Positions 47,480 through 59,563 of a stretch of 64,000 nt of DNA are shown here, piece after piece. The DNA is taken from NCBI GenBank assembly GCA_947561395.2, contig OX387187.1, forward strand, positions 40,901,829-40,965,828, in the 5' to 3' direction. Each line of letters opens with the position of its first letter. The first letter of the stretch is position 1. The notes beneath the pieces were generated by a model that ran no database searches, had not been told where the DNA came from, and saw only the letters and a list, made by a program, of their open reading frames with translations. The translations under genes were made by a program, and so were the position numbers. Source of the stretch: Buxus sempervirens (lineage: Eukaryota; Streptophyta; Magnoliopsida; Buxales; Buxaceae).

Positions 47480-49800
47480 GAAGCTCCTGTCTCACAATGC
47501 TTAGCCCTAAAGTGATCACTGCTAGACCTTCATTAGATCCCTCCCCCTCTTCATCTTCCATAGGAGGTTTCTCCTGAAGGTATGGGTTTGGTTCAATCTA
47601 ATGATAGCTGTATGGTTTAATATGTTCGTGCTTTCCCTCTTGCTTTTATGCTTCCTTCTAAGTCTATTACTAATCAAACTTATGTTGCTGAATGCTCCAC
47701 AACTTTGGATGTTTGTTCTAAGAGTCGAAGTGATGGCCTGTGGTGAGGTATTAGGTAGCGAATTTGCCATGGAGAGTGATGTCACACCCACCTGCGGTGA
47801 TGGTAACAAAGACCAAGAGAGGATAGGTCTTGAAGAAGTTGCCTCTTTGTTCACTATTGGGGTTTAGGACAAAAGGGGAGCTATTGTACTAGAGACCCAT
47901 AATCTTGTCCTTCAGGAAACCAAAACTGAACCCATAGATTTGTGTCTCATTAGGAATGTCTGGGATGGGAGAAATAAGAGGTGGCTTTCTCTCCCATCTT
48001 TTGGTGCTGCAGGTGGTATTGTTGTTGTCTGGGACATTGGTTTTGTGAGATCTATCCGTAGGGTCCCATTATTTCAAGTTTCAATGTGAAATAGGTCCAT
48101 TAGGACTGTTTTGAGTGTTTTTCTGGTGCCTCCTTGGAGATTTCATTGTGATGAGGTTCAGTAATGAAAGTTAGGAGTTAGGGATGGCACCAACAGAAGC
48201 ATACACTGTTTCTCAAGGCAGATCAATGAATTGGATCTTTTCGACTATTCGATCGATTAAGGGTGCCCATTTTACTTGGTCTAACATGCAGGATAACTAA
48301 GTTTGCAGTAGACTTGTTTGTATCCTTGCTTCTTGTGATTAGGGCGAGCAATATAATTTCATTTCCCAATAGGCTCTCCCTAGCCTGTTTCAGACCATTG
48401 TCTTATTTTGATTTCTACTGAATTCCACTGTATTGGTCCTATTACTCTCATTTTGAGAACACATGGCTTGACTACAAAGACTTTAGGGATCTTGTCAAGA
48501 TGCGGTGGTTTGAAGGCAGTCAGGGATCCCAAATCTGGCCTTGTTTCAATTTTTTGAATACAATCAAGCATTTTGAGAACAAAGTGCGGCAAGGAAATAT
48601 GGTAACAGTGTCACTCATAAGGAGGAAATCTAGGAAATCTTATACAGGATCAGATCTCTGGATTATACTGAGGAAGTTAGAAGTCTGAAACCTGAAGAAA
48701 GAATTAAGAGGATGCATTTTAAGAAAGATGTTTTGAGGGTATTCTTAGATGAAGGGAAGAAGTATCATAGCGATGGCAGAAGACTAGGGCCCTTTGGATT
48801 TAGAAGGAGATTGTGACACTGAGTTCTTTCGAAGAACTGCAAATGGGAGAGCCTGTAACAACAACATTTCTAGATTGATTACAATAAGAGTTGTCTTCTG
48901 GATGAGACTATCATCTGTCAGGTTTTCTTAAATGACCATATGGATCGGAGCAAGGTATGAAGTTTAATCTTGGTATTGAAATATGATTAGGATAGATGAG
49001 CTTCAAGGATCTTGGTTGGAAAGGGAAATTGAGGTGGAGGAAATTGAGCAGGCTGTTGGGAAACTTGGTAAGGATAAAGCTTCTGATCCAGATGGTTTTA
49101 CAATTGCTCTTTACCTGGAAAGTTGGGAGGGTGATTAAACATGATTTACTTTTAGTATTTTAAAATTTTGAAAGTTTTCTGACCAATAAATCCTACATTA
49201 GCAACTTCCTTATCCTCATCCCCAAAGTTTAGGGAGCTGTGAGAATCAATGAATCTCATGCATAGTCTCTACAAAATCATTGCCGGTTGTCTGTGGGACT
49301 TAAACAGGTCATGGATATTACTCAGAATCAAAGTGTTGATGGTAGACAGATTCTTGATAGTGTATTTATCGCTAATGAATGCATTGAGGAAAGGGATAGA
49401 TATAGGAATCCTGGTCTTGTGTTTGGGATGAACGTCGAAGAACACATATGATAGAGTTGAATGAGACATCATTGAGGTTGTTTTGGAATGAAAAGATTTT
49501 GGTGCGAAATGGAAGAAGTGGACAAATGACTGTCTCTGTAATGTTTTCTACTCTCTCATCATTGATGGTAAGGTCAAGGGTTTCTTCTCCTCTTTCAGAT
49601 GCTTGAGGTAAGGCTACCCCATCTGTGTCCCTTACTTTTCACTCTTATAGGGGATGTTCTTAGTAGAATGCTCCTTAAAGCTGCAAATTTTTGTAATATT
49701 AAAGGTTTTGATGTGGAATATGACCATATACCCATCTCCCATCTTCAATTTTTGAATGAAATTATCCTCTTCTTGGTGCTCATTGAGGACTAGGGGAAGG
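47480..49800 (+). pseudogene. Heavily decayed L1-type LINE, plus strand
   Basis: Short in-order fragments of L1 ORF2 are visible on the plus strand in changing frames: LVLQETKTEPI and GAAGGIVVVWD (endonuclease, 47905-48040), SDHCLILIS (about 48390), KDKASDPDGF and IANECIEERDR (49070-49400, reverse transcriptase), then LPHLCPLLFTLIGDVLSRML (from 49611) and IPISHLQF before the lost YADD box. There are dozens of stops. It is far older than the LINE at 3.5-11.7 kb. Confidence 0.75.
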
Positions 49801-49836
49801 ATTATATTTACGCCCGTCAGTCTTGCTTGGGATTGC

Positions 49837-49892
49837 TAGTGCTTATGGATAAGTACTTAAAAAAGATAAGTTAGCTTATTTAAGTACTTATC
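49837..49892. repeat. Strong hairpin, ATGGATAAGTACTTAA arms
   Basis: ATGGATAAGTACTTAAA and its inverse TTTAAGTACTTATCCAT are separated by about 20 bases. It could be part of a transposon end near the PIF-type transposase to its right. No other role is evident. Confidence 0.6.
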
Positions 49893-50323
49893 CATGGTTA
49901 TAAAAAAGTGCTCATATGACAAGTTTGTTGTTTGGCAAACACATTTATTTAAGCACTCAATAATATAGTAAGTGCTTTTTAGTTGAGGAAAGTGTTTAGT
50001 AAACATATGTATTAAAGCACTTTCTTTTTTATTTCATCCAAATTAAACATATCAAAGCCTTGTATTTTATTTGGATACCTATAAAAAACTAAAACTAAAA
50101 AAAAAAAAAAAAGAAAAGGAAAATAAGGTTAAAAATAAATTTTGATAAAGAATAAAAAACAAGAATAAGTGTATCTAACAAAATAAATTCATCTATCAAG
50201 AAAATATAGAAAGTAATCTATAACAAAAGAAAATACCATCTATAAAATAAAATCCCGCATATGTATCAAATGCCAAAATATGTAATTAACTAAAACTAAT
50301 ATGACCACTATCATGTGAAAACT

Positions 50324-51786
50324 TTATAGCATTTGCAATCGTATCTCTAGTACAACCCATCTCCCCAAGCTGCTGCTGCTGGATAATACCATCAAGATTT
50401 GGTTCATCATCAAAGGATCTTTCTTCATATTCACATATGCACTCTTCATCTTCATATTGTCTAAAGTGGTCATCATATAATGCAGCTTGTCAAATAAAAT
50501 TGTATATAGCCATGGCTTCCCACAACAATATATTTTTGTGTTGAAAATAGATATGGAGCCATCAATTTTAAAATTGGGAACCGCGCCTTCAGTACACCAA
50601 AACATCTTTCGATCACATTTCGTAACGACGAATGGAAATAATGAAATAATTCTTTTTCCCTCCTATCTCGACTACCACGTCGAAAGTCTTGAAAATGATA
50701 ACGAACTCCTCAATATGGTGCAAGAAAACCATACATATTAGGATACCTCGCATCAACAACATAATATTTACCTGATATTTTGACCCAAAAAAAAACTATT
50801 ATAATAACAAATCTACTTAAAGTCATAAACAAAAACATTTAATTAAATTATTTTACCAACCAGGTAGGGCATAAGGAAAATTTAATTCTGGCTTACGAAT
50901 AGTTTCTAACAAAATATGTGAATCATTAGCTATCCCTTCCCAACCAACACAAACATAAGTGAACCGCATGTCAAAGCATGCTGCCATGACATTTTGTGTG
51001 CAATCACCTTTCCAACCATGATATGGTACTTGTTCCAGTGGTATAACAGCACTAATATGTGTTCCATCTAGTGCACCAATACAATCTTACATATTAAAAA
51101 AAAATCATTAAACATTTATTAACAAAGAGTATAGACAAAGATTTACTAAAAATAAAAATGAACTTGTATTCATAAAGTTATTCAATTACCTTGAAAAATG
51201 GCCAATATTTCTTATTTCTGTGTATTTTTGCCGGGACTTCAGAAAATGAAGGAGGTTTTATGATAGATATTGAAAATTTTGCCATTGCAATTAAAACATT
51301 ATTGAAGTGACGACTTATAGTTTTGCCTGAATGTAAAAACCTCTCTTGTAGCATTCTATTTCGTTGATCATGTTCAACTGTGATCATAAAAATGGCCAGT
51401 TGTTCTTCTACCCTCATTTTCCATGTATCTTTTAGCAATTCCCTCTCTTTAAGGGTATCATATAGTGCCATAAACACATGCTTTTCCATACGAAATAAAT
51501 CATAACAACGAACAGAATGACCATCTAAAATTTCATGCACAAAGGCCCATCCTATGTATTTTGATACTCGACATGGCTCTTTTACGATATCAAAACGATG
51601 ATATCGTTGAATCAATTTAGCAGCTATGAGTACCAACATATCAGTTTGTTCTTCAGAGTCCATGTGACCTAAAATTTTATAAGAAAAGATAGCTATGAGT
51701 ACCAACATATCAGTTTGTTCTTCAGAGTCCATGTGACCTAAAATTTTATAAGAAAAGATAACTAAAAATTCGAGATAATACTCCAA
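50324..51786 (-). pseudogene. PIF/Harbinger (HARBI1-like) transposase, inactivated
   Basis: On the minus strand three exon-like blocks give a PIF-type transposase: 51786-51190 (helical N-terminus with AFVHEILDGHSVRCYDLFRM, RFLHSGKTISRHFNNVL), about 51086-50861 (CIGALDGTHISAVIP, YVCVGWEGIANDSHIL) and 50771 leftward (KYYVVDARYPNMYGFLAPY, then RNVIERCFGVLKARFPIL). The DDE residues are all still visible: D in ALDGTH, D in ANDSH, E in NVIERCFG. Inactivating changes are a TGA right after FLAPY where Arg is normal (CGA to TGA), a probable lost AG at the first intron acceptor, a 69-base duplication near the N-terminus, and frame loss towards the C-terminus. No clear terminal repeats were found, so the element limits are unknown. 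Confidence 0.85.
51623..51760. repeat. 69-base tandem duplication in the transposase N-terminus
   Basis: Two identical 69-base copies start at 51623 and 51692, giving a 23-residue repeat (GHMDSEEQTDMLVLIA and flanks) in frame. Identity suggests a recent event. Confidence 0.9.
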
Positions 51787-54473
51787 CCAAATCTAAGAGC
51801 AACAAGTTGATAAAAAATAAAAGAACAGAATATAGATAATCATAATGTACACAATGTCTTTAGAGTGGAAACAAAAGTGTGAGACTAAAACCCACAGCAG
51901 CTATTTCGTTTCACTGAACAATGCACGGTGAGGTTACATGCTTTATATAATTTGGGCCTAAGAAGATCCCTTTGAAAATAGCTCATGATCACTAATCAAC
52001 TGGACTTTATTCCTTGAAAGAATCTTGGGGTTGTTGGCGCTTAATAATTTCAGAAATAGTGTCTGTAGTTCATTTTTGCCACAGATGTTGATGCAAATAA
52101 AACCCACAGTAGTAAGCGTTGTAAGTCCTTACAAGCCTTGTCTCCAACCCAATGTTGGGTAAACTACATATCTGGCCTTGATTTGGAGGCTGTCTGAAAA
52201 GTTTGAGAGAACTCTACAGGCTTCCAATGGGTTGCCATTTGCCAAGATAGCCTCCTGACCTTAGTTTAGTATTGGCAGATCGGCCAATTTGGTATCAATC
52301 TATGCTAGCCAATTGTTAAAAGGCAGGAAAAAAACAAAGTAACATGAGGCTACCGAACCCGTCTTGTGGGCAAGCCTTTTGTCACCCATTTTGCCCAAAA
52401 GTTTGTTTCAAGAAAATAGAGGTTTAAGGGTTCTTAAAAATCATCTCCTTCATACAAAGTACTCAAATTTTGCAGGCATTTAACAAGGATACATCAGCAC
52501 CTGACTCCTCGTCTGGACTCAAAATCATTACCAATCAGGTGCTTTGTTTCTCACAAATTTCAACAGCAACATGACAAATCATAACCTATAAATAGTATTG
52601 AGATCCATAACCATAGAAAAATACAGCCTTAAAAAGAAAAGAATAATGATGTGAATGGAGGCTGGGAGTTTAATTGCAACTTTCTTAGAATAATGTATTC
52701 AACAAATCAAAAGCACACAAAAACAGAATAGTGTGATCCCAAGAATGTTCTCATTAGTCCCTCAACAAAAATCCTTTATGTCCAAAAATATGGGGCCCAT
52801 ACTAGCTTCATGCAACAGTTTTGTTACACGATCTTTTTATTCACATATACCAATTATTCATCAGCTTAATACCCGTTTTTTATCAAATGTACAAGTGTAT
52901 TCATCGTTGCATACTAGCTTGATGCAACTTTTTTTTGTTCTATTTTCCTGTTAGATACCAATTATTCATCACATATATACCTTTTTTTATCAAATATACC
53001 AGCATATTCATCGTCGCATACTAGTTTGTTGTAACGTTTTTGTTACACTATCTTTTTATTGTGAGCCCTGTTTTTCTAGACGTGTGTTAGGCTCTTACGA
53101 GCGTAACATGCTAAGCATAGAGAAACATGTAACAGAAGAAGTGAAGGATATTTTAGCTATGTATAATTAAAGGACTCACGCCATAATAATTAAAGTTACA
53201 TTTGAAATTAAAGATTCTAAAAAAGATATTTTAGTTATGTGAAAATAAAAAGTACTTTAGGTATATAGTTTATGCTTTTAATAACAGTATATAAGGATAC
53301 ATAAGGTATTCATTTTCAAAATATGTATTTTTATGCAATAAATTATAAAGCCAAGACAGGAGATTTTGTCCAGATATCGGTTTTCCCTTATGGTCCGTTG
53401 AAAGTTGTAAAGTACTTCAAATCTTCAAGTCCTCTGACAATTCACTGTGCTCTTTTTTTCTTTTCTTTTCTTTTTTTTCGAATGCTCTTAAAAATTTAGA
53501 AAACTATTGTATCCCTTAAATAATTACTCAAAACCATTTTTATATATGTGAACCACTAATATTGAATATATGTAAAAAGCATAAATTTTAATGTTAGGGT
53601 CGGGAATCGGGATGGACTAAACCCTAATCGATTTATAAATTACCAAACCTAACCATTTCAGGCAGACCAAGATTGGTTTACCAACTAACCCGCCTTGTTG
53701 CCATCCCTAGCACCATACCTAGTTATTGTTGTGACAAGTAATTGACATATGGATGCTATATGGAAGTCCCACATCAGGGAAACCAAGCTTACGCTATTTC
53801 CTAGAAAATGAATATAGAATTGGATTCAGTTTGGGTATATATGTCAGGATTTTTATCTATACTATTAATAAAGAGAAGATGGGGGAATATTCCCTCCAGA
53901 TTCTGACCCCCGTTTTCTTTTTCCAAACATTGTCCTCTCCAAACAAAACAATCCCCCATTATTTTAAACATGTTGTAACTACCTTGAACTGTTTATCTTA
54001 GTGGGCCCACGCTTCCTACGCGCGTAGAGTGTGCAACCCCCTAGTCCTATAAAATTGATCGTATTTAACTTTGGATTTAGAGTTAATTTATTACATTTTA
54101 TCCATAAACAAACCAGTGGACCTAAAAGCTTATACTAATAAGTAAAGGTGTAACGATATATATAAAAATGTCCAACATACGAATATACAATAATACAAAA
54201 CTATCTATATGTGTAACTTTGCATAGAAACATACACGAGAGCAATTAGACTAGGCATGCACACCCTGAAATCAAAACTATGATCTAGCCTCAAATTAAGC
54301 TTGATGCCCTCAAATTTTGACCCATCTAATCATGGGATCAACTCCTATTGAGTATCTAAGATTGGATTTAGGTTTCCTATTTACATGTCAATATAATTGA
54401 CCAAGATCAACCTAATTTCATGATATTTGCTTTTTCTATATTGTTAAAATACTAGATTATCCCCCAATTTTAT
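51787..54473. other. Intergenic, no gene seen
   Basis: AT-rich spacer with the tandem repeat at 52799-53062 and T-rich runs near 53450. Short open frames resemble no family. Confidence 0.5.
52799..53062. repeat. Degenerate tandem repeat, about 110-base unit, 2.4 copies
   Basis: Units begin with ATACTAGCTT at 52799 and 52911 and with ATACTAGTTT at 53018. They share ACCAATTATTCATCA and TATTCATCGT. Divergence between units is moderate. Confidence 0.75.
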
Positions 54474-54710
54474 GGAATGGGATCCTCTACGGTTGAGCTC
54501 ATTTACGGTTGAGCTCGTAAATGAGCTCAACCGTACACAATGGTTGCTTGCCAAGTAAGCAAGCAACCACCTCCTGAAAAAGTGAAAACCACTTTTTCGT
54601 TTCCCCATGTAGAAAATAGAGGAGAGAGGGTGCTTGCTTGCATACTTGGCAAGCAGCCATTGAGTACGGTTGAGCTCATTTACGAGCTCAATCATAGAGG
54701 ATCCCATTCC
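54474..54710. mobile_element. MULE-type hairpin MITE, 9-bp TSD CAATTTTAT
   Basis: The 237-bp element is bracketed by a perfect 9-bp duplication (54465-54473 and 54711-54719), the size made by Mutator-like transposases. Its arms (GGAATGGGATCCTCTA inward) pair over about 95 bases with few mismatches, with only some 45 unpaired bases in the middle. The left arm holds an extra nested palindrome centred on GAGCTC (54494-54533). It has no coding capacity. Confidence 0.92.
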
Positions 54711-55069
54711 CAATTTTATCGAGTAGTGGCGACGGGGCCAAGGCGGTCATGACCCGCCAATTTTTTTTTTTTCTTTAAATTTTATATACCTACTGGCTAT
54801 CTGAATTTTTTTTATATAATTAAAATATGCAACACCTCCCTAAAAGACTTGGCATTTGTATTAAATTAATGGTATTCCTGATGAGAAGTTCTTATCTTTG
54901 TCAAGGTTAAAACATTTTCAGTTTATTCCTTAGGATTTTCCTACTTACCTTGATCTTAAGTCTACAAATAATTTTTGAACGAAACCAAAATAAATAAAGA
55001 TACACCAAATGTTCAACCTATATAGACCAATGAAAAAAATAAAAATAAAAACACGTAAACACAACTTAT

Positions 55070-55642
55070 AATATTGGATTTGATTGTTGTCTAAATGGGT
55101 CAGATTTTGATAATGAGATTCACTTACAATGTGCATTGTATTGGCTCTTAAACATTATGTTAAAGTTATTGCTTTCTATCATTTCGGTCACAACAACCAC
55201 GCAACAACGTCAACGTGTGGACTGTGGAGTCTGGGGGTACGCCGACGCGTGATTGAATTAGGTTAGCGTAAGCGTCAACCGTGCAAACACCACACGCACA
55301 TATGAAAGATGTAAAGATAAATTCCAATTGTCCTCACTTTTATTAAGGGTCAAAAGGCCGGCTACGCAATGATCTGGACAGTGGAAATACAGGTGGTATT
55401 TTCAAGGAATACAGATTGGGATGATCTAATAGCATCAATATGAGTCATTCATTCAGATATGCATCCATGGTGCTTCATCATCTTCATCATTCCAAGCGAA
55501 GTCACTAAGAATATGTTTGGTTAACTGAAAAAAAAAGACATTTCGTTTTTCTTCACGTACAAAGAAAGAGATAGAAGACAATTTTGCAAATGACTATTAA
55601 TTTTTATAAAATTGAAACATTTTTTACTATTATACCCTTTTA
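55070..55642. repeat. Direct duplication, copy A
   Basis: This matches 57077-57556 in the same orientation at high identity, including GATTCACTTACAATGTGCAT, TCTATCATTTCGGTCAC and GATGATCTAATA. Copy A has about 66 extra bases near 55300-55370 and some small indels. No gene was recognised in it. Confidence 0.9.
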
Positions 55643-57076
55643 AGTTTTAAAGCAAATGCTTGTCTTGCTTTATATAAAAATAATAGTACAAATAAAAAAA
55701 ATGATAACCTTTAAATATAAAATTAATAATAATAACGATTGATTAAATACTATGATCATATTATATATGTATTATTGTTGTTTTGCCTTCTAAAAGATGA
55801 AAACCATAAATACAATTATTAGTCTTTAGTAGGTTCACATGGTAAGAATTTTAAGTGGGTTGATTCTACTTCTTTTATGAAGTTTATTAGAGTTATTAAA
55901 ATACTAAAGTATGATCGTAGAGAAAATCTCTATTATGAGAAAGTATTAAAATTCTTTCAGATTTATATATGAGATGATAAATGAGACATTAAACGAGTTT
56001 AAATGCCTTATTTTATATGAAGCTTTGGATAAATTATAGTGGACCATGAGAATTGTGAAAAAATTCTAATCATGATGCTATGTGGTCAATTGTATATAAA
56101 GAATTAACATATTGGTAAATAACGTAATTGTTTATCTTTATTCTATTGATTGTTTATGAGGGATGACCATCTTAGTGATAAATTGGTTTTCTTGGAGTTT
56201 GAGTCCTTAAATTTTAATGAAAATAAGGTTGGGCGTATGTGTCTCGTCGGTTGAAAGCCCCTAAAACTACGATGTATACTTTGAATTATGAGAGTCTGAT
56301 CCCTGCTGTATTAAAGTGGGATCCAAGGGCGATTGATCCTAGTCAAAAGTTTGATTGCTCCAGTCAGCGAGCTCAACCGTAATTCCGGTTAGATTTGACA
56401 TGAGAATCATTAGAATAAGAACCCCTATAATTTGTATGTCATAATATAATACATAATTAATTGTCACTGTACTTATACACTTGAATGAATTGATGTGACG
56501 GTTCTGTTGAATGCATATAATGTAGAACATCATTAATTATTATGTAAATCTAATTATATTAATTCTATGCACAGTATGGAATTTGATGTACTTAAATTCT
56601 ATTTGCCAGAAATTTTATGTTATTAGTTCATATAAATTAAATTAACTCTTCTTACTGGGCTATGAGCTCACCCCTCTGTAAAAATAAACAATTTTAGGTC
56701 AGTTGCAAGACCAGAATTTGAAGAAGCCTGAGTGAAAGTTTCTTAAAGTTCTATGGCCAATAGTTTTAATTTTTTTTTTTTTTTGTTATTTGCAATATTG
56801 GACTTTGATGTCATACCATTAAGGATTTTGTTTATTTCAGTTGGGATTGTTAAATTGAAGTTCTTAAATATTATGGTAGGTTGTTTGTAGAAATTTACTT
56901 GGATTTTATTAGGTATTATTAATATTATCTTGAGAATTATGTTATTCTTTACAATTAGTGTTGTTGATATCTTTCAGTCATGTTTCAATGTTTTGCAATC
57001 ATACTACCATGCCTTCCTCGGTGTTACAGGTCCAAAAAACCACGTACCAGAGCCCAAACCGCCCTTCTTTGTTGAC
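55643..57076 (+). mobile_element. LTR-like insertion between the duplicate copies
   Basis: The stretch between the two repeats has features of a gypsy-type LTR: a GGGCTATGAGCTCACCCC block (56658) and an end like CCTCGGTGTTACA (57016-57028). The LTR start is not found. A GAGCTCAACCGTAA word near 56370 resembles the MITE at 54474. Assignment is tentative. Confidence 0.35.
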
Positions 57077-57556
57077 AATATTGGATTCGATTGTTGTCTA
57101 AATGGGATCAGATATTGATAATGAGATTCACTTACAATGTGCATTGCATTGACTCTTAAACAATATATCAAGTTATTGCTTTCTATCATTTCGGTCACGA
57201 CTCACAACAACCACGCAACAATGTCTACGTGTGGAGTGTGGGGGTACGCCAACGCGTGATTTGAATTAGGTTAGCCTAAGCGTCAACCATGCGAAACACC
57301 ACACGCGCAATGATCTGGACAGTGGAAATACAGGTGGTATTTCCATGGAATACAGATTGGGATGATCTAATACGCATCAATATGAGTCATTCATCTTCAT
57401 CATTCCAAGCGAAGTCACTAAGAATAAACGGTTAAATGAAAAAAAAAGACATTTCGTTTTTTTTCACGTATAAAGAAACAGATAGAAGACAATTTTGAAA
57501 CTGATTATTAAGTTTTAAAAAACATTGAAACATGTTTTTATTATTATACCCTTTTA
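57077..57556. repeat. Direct duplication, copy B
   Basis: Partner of 55070-55642, offset by about 2.0 kb, without the 66-base segment present in copy A. Both include the palindrome-rich ACGCGTGATT...CACACGCGCA area. Confidence 0.9.
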
Positions 57557-59563
57557 TTAATGAATCTTTACAATAATATGTAAGAACTGTTTTCGAAACT
57601 AGCACATTTTGGTTGGCGTGATTTCCAAAAGGCACCTCGCATTATATGTAATATAGATTTTTAGAAGAAACTTATAATAGAAAAAAGATTTATTTTTTTT
57701 TCCAAGGGTATTTTTAGATAAGTTTGCATTTTCTTATAAACCAGACATTCAATTTTTATGGAAAGTTCAAAAAAAAAAATTTTCCTTTTTACCCAAACAC
57801 GCCGCCACAGGTACACTCAAGAGGAATTTTGGGTGTATATATGCTTTGCATTGGATCACCATATGAGATGGCATCTAGAAGCAGATAAGAAAGCCAGAGC
57901 ACCACATGACATGGAGTCAATGTGGGAGGCAGGTTAAAGATTATTTATGAACGGATTCTTCTCTTTTGGTACAAGAAGGGGAGCATTTTCTAGACATTTA
58001 AAGCGTTTGGCATCAAAACTTGCAATGAAAGCTACACCACTGCAAGAAGGATGAGGAGCTTAGTCTGGGACCAGTTTAATTATTATTATCGAACAGAAGG
58101 AATGACTAATGAGGGTGACATCCCTTCAGCGAATCGTCCATGTGAGAACATTTCTGGGCATATTCATTATGCACTGCCCATCGCTCTCATCCATCCGACC
58201 AAATGGCGTCATGATGCTGCAGCTGCAATTTTAAGCCATGATCCTATTCTAGATCTCACTTTCGCCTTTTGGGCTCACATACAGTGGGGGGTGCCCACCA
58301 TACATTTGGGGGCCCCACACCATACATACATGTGAGTGGCTGTTGCGCTGTAGACGATGCCCATTGTGCAAAAAAGTGTTTAAGCCATTCCAACCACCTG
58401 AAGCAACATATATTGTTTAAATTCCCACAGGGTTAAAACTCATAAGGTTGAAGCAAAATAACCACCGAGTAATTTCAAAAGGAGATGGTTCATGCCTTGA
58501 TTTATCTTACGGGAGGCCACTATAATATGCTGATGTTCAGATTATGTGAAGCTAATTTAGCATTATGATCATAGGTTCAAGAGCGACCCCACCCCATCAA
58601 CCACCACATAAACCTCTTAACTAAAAGAAAGCCTCTGTCAAACTAGTTAAGTGGATGATGAAGAATTCCCTCTTTTGGGGACTAAAGGGGGGTATCAGAT
58701 GCCCTAGAATATTGGAAAAATGGACAAGCTATTTTGCATTTTGAGGCAGACCGCACCCTACAGCTAATGATGTTTTTTCTCTTCGCATAGAAATGTGCTT
58801 TCAAGCATTTTTGTTGCTTCATTGTTTGTTTACTTTTGCTTGCTAGTTTTTCCTTTTTGGTAGAAGCCACATTACAACTACAACTAATTTCTTTTGAATT
58901 ATTGTCAGGAAAAGAGGTATACCCCCCTGCACAGACCTTCAGAACTTCCAAATAAAATTGAGGTTCAAGGAAGTCATTTTGAATAATGGGTTTCTTGGGA
59001 CAAGCATTTCAAAACCACTTCTTATTCATCTGAAACACAACCTGATGAACTATAACAGTCCAACCGTAGAAGTAGCCAAGCCCTACCAAACTAAAATTCT
59101 GTGGAATCTTCACAATGGAGTGCTTCTCAGTTCCTGGATTAACCGGAACAAATTCCTTTCGTGGGAGCAGTAAGACAAAGACTAAACAACAGTGCTCAAA
59201 CAGATGGCCCTAATCATCTAGTTCATGAAAAAATAAAATAAAAATAAGAAAACATCCGATTTATCGCATTGCTTATGCTGTTTAAGAAAATGCAGTTCCG
59301 CGTAACAATTCATCTGTCACAGGCATAAAACAAATTGTTTGGAGTTGCCATTAAATGGATCCAAAAACATGAACAGGACAATATAATACAAGGAAATAAG
59401 TACATTTAATTGCAGATCTATATGAAGATGCTAAAATATCAGGCATTATAACAGGTGTAATTATAAATACAAACTCATTAGTTATAAGCAAGAATAGACA
59501 AAGCTACAACTAACAGAACAATACAAAACACTGAAGTAGGCAGGAATTGGGATTCTAGTAAAC
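57557..59563. other. Intergenic; no gene supported
   Basis: Includes a GC-richer stretch at 57960-58340 with a 94-codon open frame (58051-58335) that resembles no family, and the 3' UTR of the MSRA gene just left of 59564. No repeat was recognised. Confidence 0.4.

Noticed and set aside
58051..58335. 94-codon open frame in the spacer
   Set aside because: No recognisable domain, no splice partners and no promoter; not supported as a gene.
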